64,000 bases of DNA from Sulfolobales archaeon. GTDB taxonomy: Archaea; Thermoproteota; Thermoprotei_A; Sulfolobales; NBVN01. Each line of letters begins with the position of its first letter. Within the stretch, counting starts at the first letter, position 1. The translations under genes were made by a program, and so were the position numbers. Where the stretch lies: the NCBI GenBank assembly GCA_025058345.1, contig JANXEN010000001.1:196481-260480 (forward strand). The letters are read 5' to 3'. This document shows positions 14,979 through 22,909 of this stretch, piece after piece. Under the pieces are notes generated by a model that was not told where the DNA came from, did no database searches, and saw only the letters and a list, made by a program, of their open reading frames with translations.

Positions 14979-15548
14979 TCATACCTTAAAACCTACATTC
15001 TTAAGTCTACTTAATAGTAACTTCTCCTCATCTGGGAATTCGTTTCTCACCCGCTCCTTAATAAAGTTAATATCTACCCTTAACCTCCCATTCTTAATTA
15101 AGTCGGCTATTACGCCTAAATCCTCTAAGTCATGGTCCCTACCTGCCCTTGCCTTCAGAACTACGTAATCCTCGATCGTTATACACTTAACTCTAACATC
15201 CATAACCTTTACCTCCTTAGCTGCCCTTATAACGCTCTCAGGTATGTAAAGATCTAATACGTTTTCATGGAGCTCCACAACAACCTCGCTATCGTTGAAA
15301 ATGCAATATAGTGCTGGAGTCCCCCACTCATTTTGAGTTAATTCGCATCCAAGTTTAGCGCTTATGCTCCTAACAGTATCTTCATCAATGTAGGGGCTGA
15401 AGTTAGTGACGAAGAGGTCAATATCATCTTCAAATTCATCGACATTTAAATGAAGTAGGAGTACTGTACTGCCGATTAAAACACCATCAACACCTAAATC
15501 CCTTAATCTAAGAAGAACGTTTCTTAAGACGTTCTTATCGTATCCCAA
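14979..15548 (-). CDS. Nucleotidyltransferase-fold protein
   Basis: 189 aa. N-terminal GVLIGSTVLLLHLN, then DDIDLFV with the paired acidic residues of the DNA polymerase beta-type nucleotidyltransferase fold, and a third acidic position in VVELHENVLD. The later KARAGRDHDLEDL segment is typical of stand-alone archaeal NTases related to antitoxin or AbiEii-like enzymes. Partner and substrate unknown. No toxin-like gene is adjacent. The gene is isolated, followed on the plus strand by tRNA-Cys. Confidence 0.75.
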   Translation of the reverse strand: MGYDKNVLRNVLLRLRDLGVDGVLIGSTVLLLHLNVDEFEDDIDLFVTNFSPYIDEDTVRSISAKLGCELTQNEWGTPALYCIFNDSEVVVELHENVLDLYIPESVIRAAKEVKVMDVRVKCITIEDYVVLKARAGRDHDLEDLGVIADLIKNGRLRVDINFIKERVRNEFPDEEKLLLSRLKNVGFKV

Positions 15549-15649
15549 ATAATTATCACCGAACTTAATTAATGTAGGGGATTATAAGCTGCAATTAAGA
15601 TTTAATAACTTTAAAGATTTAAAAGTTTTGCTAACTCTGATATCTTAGG

Positions 15650-15739
15650 GCCGGGGTGGCCGAGCGGCCTAAGGCGGCGGGCTGCAGTGATTGTTGGAAA
15701 CCCGTTTATCCGCGGGTTCGAATCCCGCCCCCGGCTCCA
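15650..15739 (+). tRNA. tRNA-Cys(GCA) with a 12-nt intron
   Basis: Acceptor GCCGGGG pairs with CCCCGGC, then discriminator T (the Cys identity base) and an encoded CCA. The T arm is GCGGGTTCGAATCCCGC. The anticodon stem GCGGG/CCCGT encloses a 19-nt loop beginning CTGCA, so the anticodon GCA is at 15684-15686. A 12-nt intron sits after the anticodon at about the normal 37/38 site. A TATA-like AGATTTAAAAG lies about 30-35 nt upstream. Confidence 0.9.
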
Positions 15740-16025
15740 CACACGGTTTAGTTAATGTAACGATGCTGAAGAATTTTTAATCTATTTCCTGTTGTTAATA
15801 GATATAGGTTGATGACGTATTTTATATGATTGGTCAACACCGGTAGTGGAAATAACTTAAACGTTAATGCGCATAACTCACCTATTCATTCAGGGTGTGT
15901 TCCCTCATAATTAGAGTGGTAAAGTTAATTCTAATTGACTCTAAGCAAGTTATGAAGTCCTACATCTTGGCGATTTACATATAAAGTTTGGGTAGGAGCG
16001 ACGTATTTATAAACAAAGTTTTTGT

Positions 16026-16277
16026 TTAGGGTATTAAAATAGCTATAGCTATTAATGCAATACCCATAACCGCTAGAGCTATGGTGAATTCCTTAACCTT
16101 TAGGTTAACCAACCACTTCCCTAATGTTAGAACGCCTTTACCGACATAAATGAATGCAACTACCCCCACTAAGGCAAATCCTATGATAGCTAAGATCTCG
16201 GAGCTTGTCCTAAATGCGGCAATCCAGTTAAATAAGCTAGCGATCTTCGAGAGTACCTCAAACCCCACCATCAGCAC
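16026..16277 (-). CDS. Small two-helix membrane protein, unknown
   Basis: 83 aa with hydrophobic helices at about 27-48 and 63-82 and a short basic loop (GKWLVNLKVKE) between them. The C-terminus is at the membrane. A strong TATA (TTTAAATATATAAG, minus strand, about 16300) predicts a nearly leaderless message, so this is a real single gene. Size and topology resemble VirB2/CedA1-type pilins as well as many other small membrane proteins; I do not assign a family. Confidence 0.65.
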   Translation of the reverse strand: MLMVGFEVLSKIASLFNWIAAFRTSSEILAIIGFALVGVVAFIYVGKGVLTLGKWLVNLKVKEFTIALAVMGIALIAIAILIP

Positions 16278-16397
16278 CGAACATTTAATTATCCCTTATA
16301 TATTTAAAAGAATGTAGCCTAAACAAGCTAATTTATTTTAAGGGTAGGTCCCCAACCTTGTAAATTATTAGCTTCTAACTTTAAGGAGTAAATAATC

Positions 16398-16871
16398 TTA
16401 ACTCCTTGAAGACCTCACCTTCCTAGCGCTTAGATCGGCTTCAGCATCTATCGAACTCGTTTTACTTTTTAATTCATCGACGCCGCTTAGTAATGTATTT
16501 AACTCCTCATTACTTAATCCATACTTCTCTAAGAATTCCACACCATTACTTGTAAGTCTTAGCTTTCTACTTAAGGAGTCAGTCTCTACTAATCCTAGAT
16601 AGAGTAGTATGTTTATGTCATCCCTTAATTGTTTACTGCAGGGAACTCCACCTACGTTAATAAAACTATATTTAAGTTGGATTTTCAACTCATTTTGCAG
16701 GAGATATATTAGGTGTGTAAGGGCCTTTTCCGAAATACTATTTAAATGTTTTATAATATGCAGAAGCTTCAACTTAATTACATCACCCTTAATACTGTCT
16801 ACCGTCACAACAGGCCTTGTAACTATCTTCAGTTCCTTAGACTGCTTCTGCTGCTGACTCAATACCGTCAC
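16398..16871 (-). CDS. Predicted winged-helix DNA-binding protein
   Basis: 157 aa. The central region (about 30-115) has the helix pattern of a winged helix, ending in INILLYLGLVETDSLSRKLRLTSNGVEFL, where the beta wing would be. The polar N-terminus (QQQKQSKE) and the Ser/Arg-rich C-terminus (SARKVRSSRS) look disordered. It may regulate the neighbouring small membrane gene or the divergent pilus cluster; this is inference from position. No close family recognised. Confidence 0.6.
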   Translation of the reverse strand: MTVLSQQQKQSKELKIVTRPVVTVDSIKGDVIKLKLLHIIKHLNSISEKALTHLIYLLQNELKIQLKYSFINVGGVPCSKQLRDDINILLYLGLVETDSLSRKLRLTSNGVEFLEKYGLSNEELNTLLSGVDELKSKTSSIDAEADLSARKVRSSRS

Positions 16872-16964
16872 CTCATAACTACTAGATAAAGAGGTATTAA
16901 GCTTTAATAACTCTAACCACGACTTACGATGTAATACTTATTTTCGAGTAAGTGCAGTATCTAC

Positions 16965-17240
16965 ATGATGGACTTGGAAACTGATCACTCTAAATTTAAG
17001 GAGGTCTTAAACTCTCTAACGAAGGAGGAGTCTATAACCCTTAATTACTTTATAAGGTACAGATCCGTTGGTGAGTTGATAGCGTTGAAGGAGTTGAGGG
17101 CGCTTTACGGCATACAGGAACCTTCAAAGATCATCAATAAGTTATTGTATAAGGGTTTAATAGAGAGGGGTATCGGGTGTTATAATGTTTCATCTAACTT
17201 ACTAAAAACTCTTAAAGAATGTAAAACTACTCTTAAGTGA
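16965..17240 (+). CDS. Small predicted winged-helix protein
   Basis: 91 aa. SLTKEESITLNYFIRYRSVGELIALKELRALYGIQEPSKIINKLLYKGLIERG reads as a helix-turn-helix followed by the turn into a wing (KGLIERGIGCYNV). It is the first gene of a plus-strand run that continues into the RecA-like gene, pilin and pilus ATPase, with 21 bp to the next gene. A role as local regulator of the pilus operon is plausible but unproven. Confidence 0.6.
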   Translation: MMDLETDHSKFKEVLNSLTKEESITLNYFIRYRSVGELIALKELRALYGIQEPSKIINKLLYKGLIERGIGCYNVSSNLLKTLKECKTTLK

Positions 17241-17261
17241 GAATGTTCAGTTGGTTTCCGG

Positions 17262-17852
17262 GTGTTGAAAATGATGGTAGATCCGCTGACGGGTATAATG
17301 AACCAAATACCTAAATCAGCTCTAATAGCTATTATAGGGAATCCGTTTACTTACTCGTTTCATGTAGGTTTAGAATTAATTCGTAGGGCATACTTGAATT
17401 TTAGTTGGTATATATTCGTCAATGATGTTACACAGCGATATAGTGATACCTTAAAACGGTATGGAATTGTTAAAGATGACGTAACTTTCATAAATGATTT
17501 ATGCAGCGGTGTAGGCTTTTTAGGGAGAGCTTTAGGCAGTGATGGTAATTTAGCTTATATCATTGCCAATAGCGATACCTCCTGCATTGAGGATTACTTT
17601 AGAGCTCTTATGAGTAGGGATTTATCAGTAGATTCTGTTGCCGTTATCCAAGTCGATGAGAATCACCATAAGCCAGTAACTTACATCGCAGATTTAATAA
17701 TTAAGTTAAGCATCATCGAAGACCCTAACTCACTTAAGACGATATCTAGAATAGCGAAGTTCATATTAACTAGGGGTGATGTTACAGAGATATCGATGAG
17801 TTATTCAGTCACTCCATCTGAAGTAGTCTTCAAAGAATTCACTAGATTATAG
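17262..17852 (+). CDS. Degenerate RecA/KaiC-fold protein (ArlH-like) in pilus operon
   Basis: 196 aa. The start of the fold resembles KaiC/ArlH: a strand ALIAIIG, then a P-loop position NPFTYSFHVGLELIRRA where the GKT of Walker A is lost. YIFVNDVTQRYSDTLKRYGI, like the beta-2/helix region of KaiC proteins, follows. Walker B is not obvious. ArlH is the ATP-binding partner of the archaellum motor, encoded next to ArlI and ArlJ; this protein holds the corresponding position beside a pilus ATPase. A regulatory pseudo-ATPase is the best guess. Confidence 0.5.
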   Translation: MLKMMVDPLTGIMNQIPKSALIAIIGNPFTYSFHVGLELIRRAYLNFSWYIFVNDVTQRYSDTLKRYGIVKDDVTFINDLCSGVGFLGRALGSDGNLAYIIANSDTSCIEDYFRALMSRDLSVDSVAVIQVDENHHKPVTYIADLIIKLSIIEDPNSLKTISRIAKFILTRGDVTEISMSYSVTPSEVVFKEFTRL

Positions 17853-17907
17853 TAAAATTATTTTAAGAATTTAAGGATAAAATTATATTACCCGAATACA
17901 GTAATCT

Positions 17908-18327
17908 ATGGTGTGTTTAGTGAGAGGGGTATCACCTCTAGTTGCAACAGTTTTATTAATACTTATCTCTATAGCTACTTCAGTAATTCTTTGGACGTGG
18001 GTCTCGTCAATGGTCTCTCAAACACCTTCTGAAATGCCTTTCTTAACTGAGAGGATAAAGATCGAGGCAGTAAGCGTTAATGGAAACATCGTAAAGATAT
18101 TTGTTAGGAATTTAATGGATAACGAAGTTAGGATAGGCTCATCATACATTGTTAACGGTACTTCCGGTTTAACCATAGCTCAGAACTTAAATAGTTTCCG
18201 TATCAGTGGTGGAGGTGTTATTGAAGTGACTGTTGAATTAAGAACGATACTCCCCAAAGGAGTTTATATAGCTAAAGTAACTACATCTAAGGGATATGAG
18301 GCCTCATACGTATTTGCTGTGACTTAA
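17908..18327 (+). CDS. Type IV pilin-like protein
   Basis: 139 aa. Class III signal sequence: short basic start, cleavage site VRG|VSPLVATVLLI, then one hydrophobic helix (about 9-32). The body is rich in beta strands and Asn/Gly, with an N-glycosylation sequon in VNGTSG. The N-terminal motif RGVSPLVATVLLI is the classic archaeal pilin/archaellin start, processed by PibD-type peptidase. It precedes the pilus ATPase by 9 bp. It may be a major or minor pilin. Confidence 0.85.
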   Translation: MVCLVRGVSPLVATVLLILISIATSVILWTWVSSMVSQTPSEMPFLTERIKIEAVSVNGNIVKIFVRNLMDNEVRIGSSYIVNGTSGLTIAQNLNSFRISGGGVIEVTVELRTILPKGVYIAKVTTSKGYEASYVFAVT

Positions 18328-18336
18328 GGGAGTACG

Positions 18337-19923
18337 ATGTTTGATCTATTCAGAAAGAAGCTTAAGGATGTTAACACTTCCCCAAGTAGCGATGTCTATC
18401 TACAAGGAAGCGTTGGCAAACCTTTAGTAGCTAACATAATTGATTTCTATCCGATAATTGAGAACTACTCGTACGCTTTTATATATGTTGACCCTTCTAA
18501 TCAAAAAGTATATGAAATCATCGAACCAACCTTAACCGCCCATGAGTCATCAATGGTCGATCTAGTTAAGAGGAGGACATTCGAAAGCGAGTCCGTGGCT
18601 AAGGAATTAAGGAGCATTACTGACGTTAGGTTAGGTTTAGAGGTTATTAAGAAAGCGATAAAGGGAGGTTCTCTAGGTATTAAAGTTAGGGAAATAGATG
18701 ATTCTTCAATAGATAAAATTTCATACTACGTCTCTAGAGATTTAGTTGGGTACTCAGTACTAGATCCGTTAATAAGAGACGCTAGGCTCGAGGACATAGT
18801 TTGTAGCGGAATTAACATACCTATATATGTTTTCCACAACGTGTATGAGTGGTTAAAGACTAACGTCTTATTCAGCGATTTTAAGTCCTTAGATTCAATC
18901 ATCAATCGTTTAGCATTTAAGGCTGGCATAGAAATCAGCATAGCCAAACCAATAGTTGAGGGAGTTTTAACGCCTGAAGGTTTTAGGGTACATGTAGTTA
19001 TTGATGTAGTTGCAAGGAGAGGTTCTACCTTCACCATAAGAAAGTTTAAGTCTGAACCATTCACGCTACCACAACTCGTAAATCTAGGTACTTTAGACCC
19101 CTTAGTTGCGGCTTACCTGTGGATCTTAGTTGAGAATCTGCAAAATGCTCTTATTGTAGGGCCTACAGCCTCAGGTAAAACAACACTCCTCAACGCGATG
19201 TCGCTATTAATCCCTCCGGAAGTCAAGGTAGTTACCGTAGAGGAGAGTCCGGAGTTAAATTTACTTGGCCATGAGAACTGGGTATCACTCGTCACTAGGT
19301 TAAGCTACGAAGCAGGAGTTACTAACGTAAACCTATATGAATTACTGAAGAGTGCTTTAAGACAGAGGCCTGACGTCATAATAGTTGGGGAGATTAGGGG
19401 TGAAGAGGCGTATACGTTCTTCCAGGCTGTTAGTTTAGGTCATGGCGGCCTAGCAACTATTCATGCTGAGAATGTAGAGTCAGTTATACAAAGACTTCTT
19501 GCGGAGCCGTTCAACATACCTAAGAATTTACTGCAGTTGGTTAAGGTTTATATCTGCCTAGGGAGGGTGCAGGTAAGTGAGGGGATTGTAAGTAGGAGGA
19601 TTTTAGAGATACGGGAAGTAGAGGGATTAGACCCCAGAACTGGTGAGTTAATAGTGGGGACACCATTTAAATGGAATCGAAATAAAGATGCCATTATATT
19701 TTCGGGTTATAGCCACCTAATTAAGTTAATAGCTGAGAAGAAGCAGGTTGATTATTATGAGGTTTTTGACGATCTGCTTAGGAGAGCAACAATTATGAAA
19801 TGGGTCGCCAAGCGTAAGGCTGGTATTAAAGAACTGCAGAGCATCATCAGGGAATTCAGAAGTAACTGGTTAACTATCTACTCGATAGCTGAATCTGAGG
19901 TAGGGCGTTATGCAATTACTTGA
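18337..19923 (+). CDS. Type IV pilus assembly ATPase (PilB/TadA/GspE family)
   Basis: 528-aa hexameric secretion ATPase. The N-terminal domain is at 1-150. Walker A GPTASGKTT is at about 274-282, an Asp-box EESPELN follows, then Walker B and His-box IVGEIRGEEAYTFF and HGGLATIHAE at about 350-380. It powers pilin insertion at the inner membrane. It overlaps the next gene by 14 bp. Relatives are UpsE, AapE and ArlI; an archaellum is not indicated, since no other arl genes are present. Confidence 0.95.
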   Translation: MFDLFRKKLKDVNTSPSSDVYLQGSVGKPLVANIIDFYPIIENYSYAFIYVDPSNQKVYEIIEPTLTAHESSMVDLVKRRTFESESVAKELRSITDVRLGLEVIKKAIKGGSLGIKVREIDDSSIDKISYYVSRDLVGYSVLDPLIRDARLEDIVCSGINIPIYVFHNVYEWLKTNVLFSDFKSLDSIINRLAFKAGIEISIAKPIVEGVLTPEGFRVHVVIDVVARRGSTFTIRKFKSEPFTLPQLVNLGTLDPLVAAYLWILVENLQNALIVGPTASGKTTLLNAMSLLIPPEVKVVTVEESPELNLLGHENWVSLVTRLSYEAGVTNVNLYELLKSALRQRPDVIIVGEIRGEEAYTFFQAVSLGHGGLATIHAENVESVIQRLLAEPFNIPKNLLQLVKVYICLGRVQVSEGIVSRRILEIREVEGLDPRTGELIVGTPFKWNRNKDAIIFSGYSHLIKLIAEKKQVDYYEVFDDLLRRATIMKWVAKRKAGIKELQSIIREFRSNWLTIYSIAESEVGRYAIT

Positions 19924-20758
19924 CCAGCTAGCTACTAAACTCTCTACACATTTCAGTGGGTTGGAGAAATACGTAGTGGGGTCGGGAGTTGCCCCCTCAT
20001 TGGTTAGGTATTTCGATACTGTAATTAAGCTGAACTTATTTATTCTGGCTCTAAGTGTTCTGGCTTCATTAGTAGTTGTTACTCAACTATTTCAATTAGA
20101 ACTAGTTAGAGGTGCTGCAGTATTTTTAAGTGCAATTATCATCGTACTCTCCATATCCATATTCATCTCTTTAGTACTTCCAGTAATACTACATGTTAAT
20201 AGGGGATATAAGTTAGAGGCTAAGTACCCAGCGTTCCTATACTTCTTTTCAGCCCTAATTGTCTCAGGTCTCGGTTCCATTAAGGCCTTACTTGAATTAA
20301 ATAATTTTAAGGAATTAAAGGAATTTAAAGTAGAGTTGGAGCAAATTACTAATGGGCTTCACCTCGGTAGGAGTTTAGATGACGTCATAAACTATGTTGC
20401 CACGATAACTCCATGCCGATCCCTAGCGTCACTCCTAACGTATATTGAAGGCATTACGAGAAGCGGTCATGACCCTCTTCCAATAATCAACTACTTAATA
20501 GAGAATTACTTCATAACTATTCGATCTAGGGTTGAAGAAGCTGTTAACTTCATGGGTATGTTGACTGAGGTTTTCACCGCCATTGCGCTCATATTTCCTT
20601 TAGTGGTTTCAGTTCTAGCTTCTACAACATCGTTAATACCTCTAGGTGCTATAAATCCATATCTACTCCTAATCATTACCGTCTTAGTGATCGTTCCAGC
20701 ATCATCCATAACATACTACATATTAGTAGATTATATGATGAGCAGTGTCAGCATATGA
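19910..20758 (+). CDS. Pilus platform protein, TadC/PilC-like (first half)
   Basis: 282 aa. Two membrane helices (about 42-65, 70-92), a cytoplasmic helical T2SSF domain (LNNFKELKEFKVEL, GLHLGRSLDDVINYVA, IEGITRSGHD), then two helices at 218-275. This is half the size of single-chain platforms such as UpsF or ArlJ, and matches the N-terminal half. It overlaps the ATPase gene by 14 bp and the second platform gene by 4 bp, so a 1:1 platform complex is likely. Confidence 0.85.
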   Translation: MQLLDQLATKLSTHFSGLEKYVVGSGVAPSLVRYFDTVIKLNLFILALSVLASLVVVTQLFQLELVRGAAVFLSAIIIVLSISIFISLVLPVILHVNRGYKLEAKYPAFLYFFSALIVSGLGSIKALLELNNFKELKEFKVELEQITNGLHLGRSLDDVINYVATITPCRSLASLLTYIEGITRSGHDPLPIINYLIENYFITIRSRVEEAVNFMGMLTEVFTAIALIFPLVVSVLASTTSLIPLGAINPYLLLIITVLVIVPASSITYYILVDYMMSSVSI

Positions 20759-21615
20759 TTTCATATAGGTTTAAGCTATTTTTAATTATTATTAATTTCT
20801 TAATACTGTTTCAAGCATTTACTCAATACTTATTGGTGAATGGATACGCTAAGCTCTACATCATTTCCTTTCTGCAAATCCCTTACGGATACATATACAC
20901 TAATGCGGTGTCAGCTGCTTTACTATTGCTATATTCGGCGTTGGCTTTAGTGGCGTTACCATACTCTAGTAGGTTTAAATCGGTTGAGTCTCAGATAGGT
21001 AGCTTCATCGGTAATGTTGCGGTATACCTTAAATCTGGTACTACTCTGTATCAATCTATATTGTTAGCAAAGCGAGACCTGAGGGGATATTTTAGAGATG
21101 TGATTGATAGAATGGATACGATGATAAGTCTCGGAGCAAGCTTAGATGATGCGATAGACTATGTGTTGAGGGATTTAGGACATGAATATGGATATACCAT
21201 TAGAATTCTCTCCGTAGCTATGAGGAGTGGGGGTAAGTCAGTAGATGTTGCTGAAAAAGCATCTAACTTACTAAATTACTTCAAATCCTTTAGGGATTAC
21301 AGGAAGAGAGTCTTCAGGCAGTACTTGATCTTACTTCTACTTGTGGTAGTGGTGTTTGACTTCACTGCTGCCTTCATACACTTAATCTTAAATACCTTAA
21401 CTTTATCTGAAATGCTCCTAATCATCAAACCCGATACTGAATTCATATATACACTACTTTACTACACCTCTGTCGTCGTCTCTCTAGTTTCAGGAATATC
21501 ATACGGTAAGAGTATTGAAGGCAGTGCTACTAGGTCATTCCATTACGTCCTCCTCTTCTCAGCACTAAACTTCGCATTAATACATACGCTGCCGAAGTTT
21601 ATTGCTGGTCCATGA
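20755..21615 (+). CDS. Pilus platform protein, TadC/PilC-like (second half)
   Basis: 286 aa. Helices at about 7-30 and 45-70, then a second T2SSF domain (YLKSGTTLYQSILLAKRDL, MISLGASLDDAIDYVLRDLG, AMRSGGKSVDVAEKAS). Two or three C-terminal membrane helices follow. It starts within the stop of its partner (ATGA). Split platforms occur in Tad systems (TadB/TadC); most described crenarchaeal pili use one fused protein. It is the last gene of the pilus operon, facing a convergent zinc-ribbon gene 24 bp away. Confidence 0.85.
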   Translation: MISYRFKLFLIIINFLILFQAFTQYLLVNGYAKLYIISFLQIPYGYIYTNAVSAALLLLYSALALVALPYSSRFKSVESQIGSFIGNVAVYLKSGTTLYQSILLAKRDLRGYFRDVIDRMDTMISLGASLDDAIDYVLRDLGHEYGYTIRILSVAMRSGGKSVDVAEKASNLLNYFKSFRDYRKRVFRQYLILLLLVVVVFDFTAAFIHLILNTLTLSEMLLIIKPDTEFIYTLLYYTSVVVSLVSGISYGKSIEGSATRSFHYVLLFSALNFALIHTLPKFIAGP

Positions 21616-21639
21616 GGTTATGCTGCTTAGTAATGTGTC

Positions 21640-22209
21640 TCACTCACGTTTAATGATACTTAAACCCTTAACAGTTAACTCGTATGAATACAAAGGTTTT
21701 AATACGGCTTCATCAGGCTTGAAGATGTTGTCGCATTTATGGCACTTATGCACTATACTTGGTGTCGATGTTCTTGAATGACATACCCCACATTCGAAGA
21801 AGGAGGCATAGATCCTTAACCTCCTTTCATCTATCTCCTTACCGCATTTTGGGCATACTAAAACACTACTCTCCTTCTTTGAAAACTTAACTTCACTATC
21901 GGTATACCCGCAATCTACATGTTGAATAAGTCTAGATTTTTCTATATTAATGCTTGAGCATGAAGGACAGGCATATCTAGTGAATATAGATACTGAACCA
22001 CACTTAGGACACGATATAGTTCTATCAAATACCTTCTTCCTCAATAAGCCTAAATTTACAAGCTCATCTAATTTCACTGTATCAGCTGCGCCAATACCTG
22101 GATATTGTAATTCGAGGGAAACCTTGATATCAGGCATTAATACCCCGGCATCAGCCACTTTGTTGAGGAATTCCTTAATATTTTTCATGTCTTTACTTAA
22201 ATCTGACAT
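21640..22209 (-). CDS. Multi-zinc-ribbon protein, possibly TackOD1-like
   Basis: 189 aa. Cys/His pairs in series: CPKCGS, CPSCSS, HVDCGYTD, CPKCGK, CGVCHSR and CHKCD. An N-terminal helical part (1-60) and a C-terminal KPLYSYELTVKGLSII follow a winged-helix-like pattern. The run of ribbons with the intervening HVDCGY motif resembles the TackOD1 output domain of TACK archaea; no receiver or sensor part is present. It converges on the pilus operon. Function unknown, perhaps regulatory. Confidence 0.6.
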   Translation of the reverse strand: MSDLSKDMKNIKEFLNKVADAGVLMPDIKVSLELQYPGIGAADTVKLDELVNLGLLRKKVFDRTISCPKCGSVSIFTRYACPSCSSINIEKSRLIQHVDCGYTDSEVKFSKKESSVLVCPKCGKEIDERRLRIYASFFECGVCHSRTSTPSIVHKCHKCDNIFKPDEAVLKPLYSYELTVKGLSIIKRE

Positions 22210-22336
22210 GATTGCATCACATAAAATTAGGTGAATCGGTAATTTTAAATTTCTAGTAAGGGGTGATGTATGACGGCATTGACTTGGTGGGGGTCTTAGG
22301 ATGAGTTTTAAATCATTATGAGGTAGTTTTGTTGTG

Positions 22337-22434
<98 letters not shown>

Positions 22435-22648
22435 CCTACTTATTCAGATACGGCCTGGATTTAAAAATACTAATTTAGTTTTAAGCTCTTCGCTTGAGTT
22501 ATGTCCACTTACTTTGAATTAATTGCTTATTCTCTACTTTAATCCAGGGTATTTGGTATGATGTAAAAATTTTTTATCCTTAAAGCTTAAAATAATTCAG
22601 AACATCTACTACTTATGAATCTAATATTTACGTGGAGATGTATGCAAG

Positions 22649-22906
22649 ATGAGTGGGAAATCTGTAAAGAAGAAGATCAACGTATTAGAGCACGAATTAG
22701 TGCCTAAGCATGAGGCGTTAAAACCTGAGGAGGTGGTTGAGTTGTTGAAGAACCTTGGTATTAGGCCTGAACAACTTCCATGGATTAGAGTTTCAGACCC
22801 AGTTTCTAGGGAGTTAGGAGTTAAGCCAGGTGACATAGTTAGAATTGTTAGGAAGTCACCAACAGCTGGTGAGTCTGTAGCTTATAGATTCGTGGTAAGT
22901 GGGTGA
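22649..22906 (+). CDS. rpoH: RNA polymerase subunit H (Rpb5 C-terminal homologue)
   Basis: 85-aa RpoH, full length for archaea. [19 protein letters not shown] at the start and [21 protein letters not shown] in the middle are diagnostic. It heads the RNA polymerase operon, 3 bp before rpoB. A TATA-like CTTAAAATAA (about 22586) predicts a start near 22615, with GGAG upstream of the ATG. Confidence 0.97.
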   Translation: MSGKSVKKKINVLEHELVPKHEALKPEEVVELLKNLGIRPEQLPWIRVSDPVSRELGVKPGDIVRIVRKSPTAGESVAYRFVVSG

Positions 22907-22909
22907 GGG

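Noticed and set aside
16026-16277. Two-helix protein as a second Ced pilin
   Set aside because: Topology fits, but there is no shared loop motif and no Ced neighbour; left as unknown membrane protein.
22258-22320. C/D sRNA-like stretch GGTGATGT...
   Set aside because: The C box differs from consensus, D' is unconvincing and no CTGA D box lies at the right distance.
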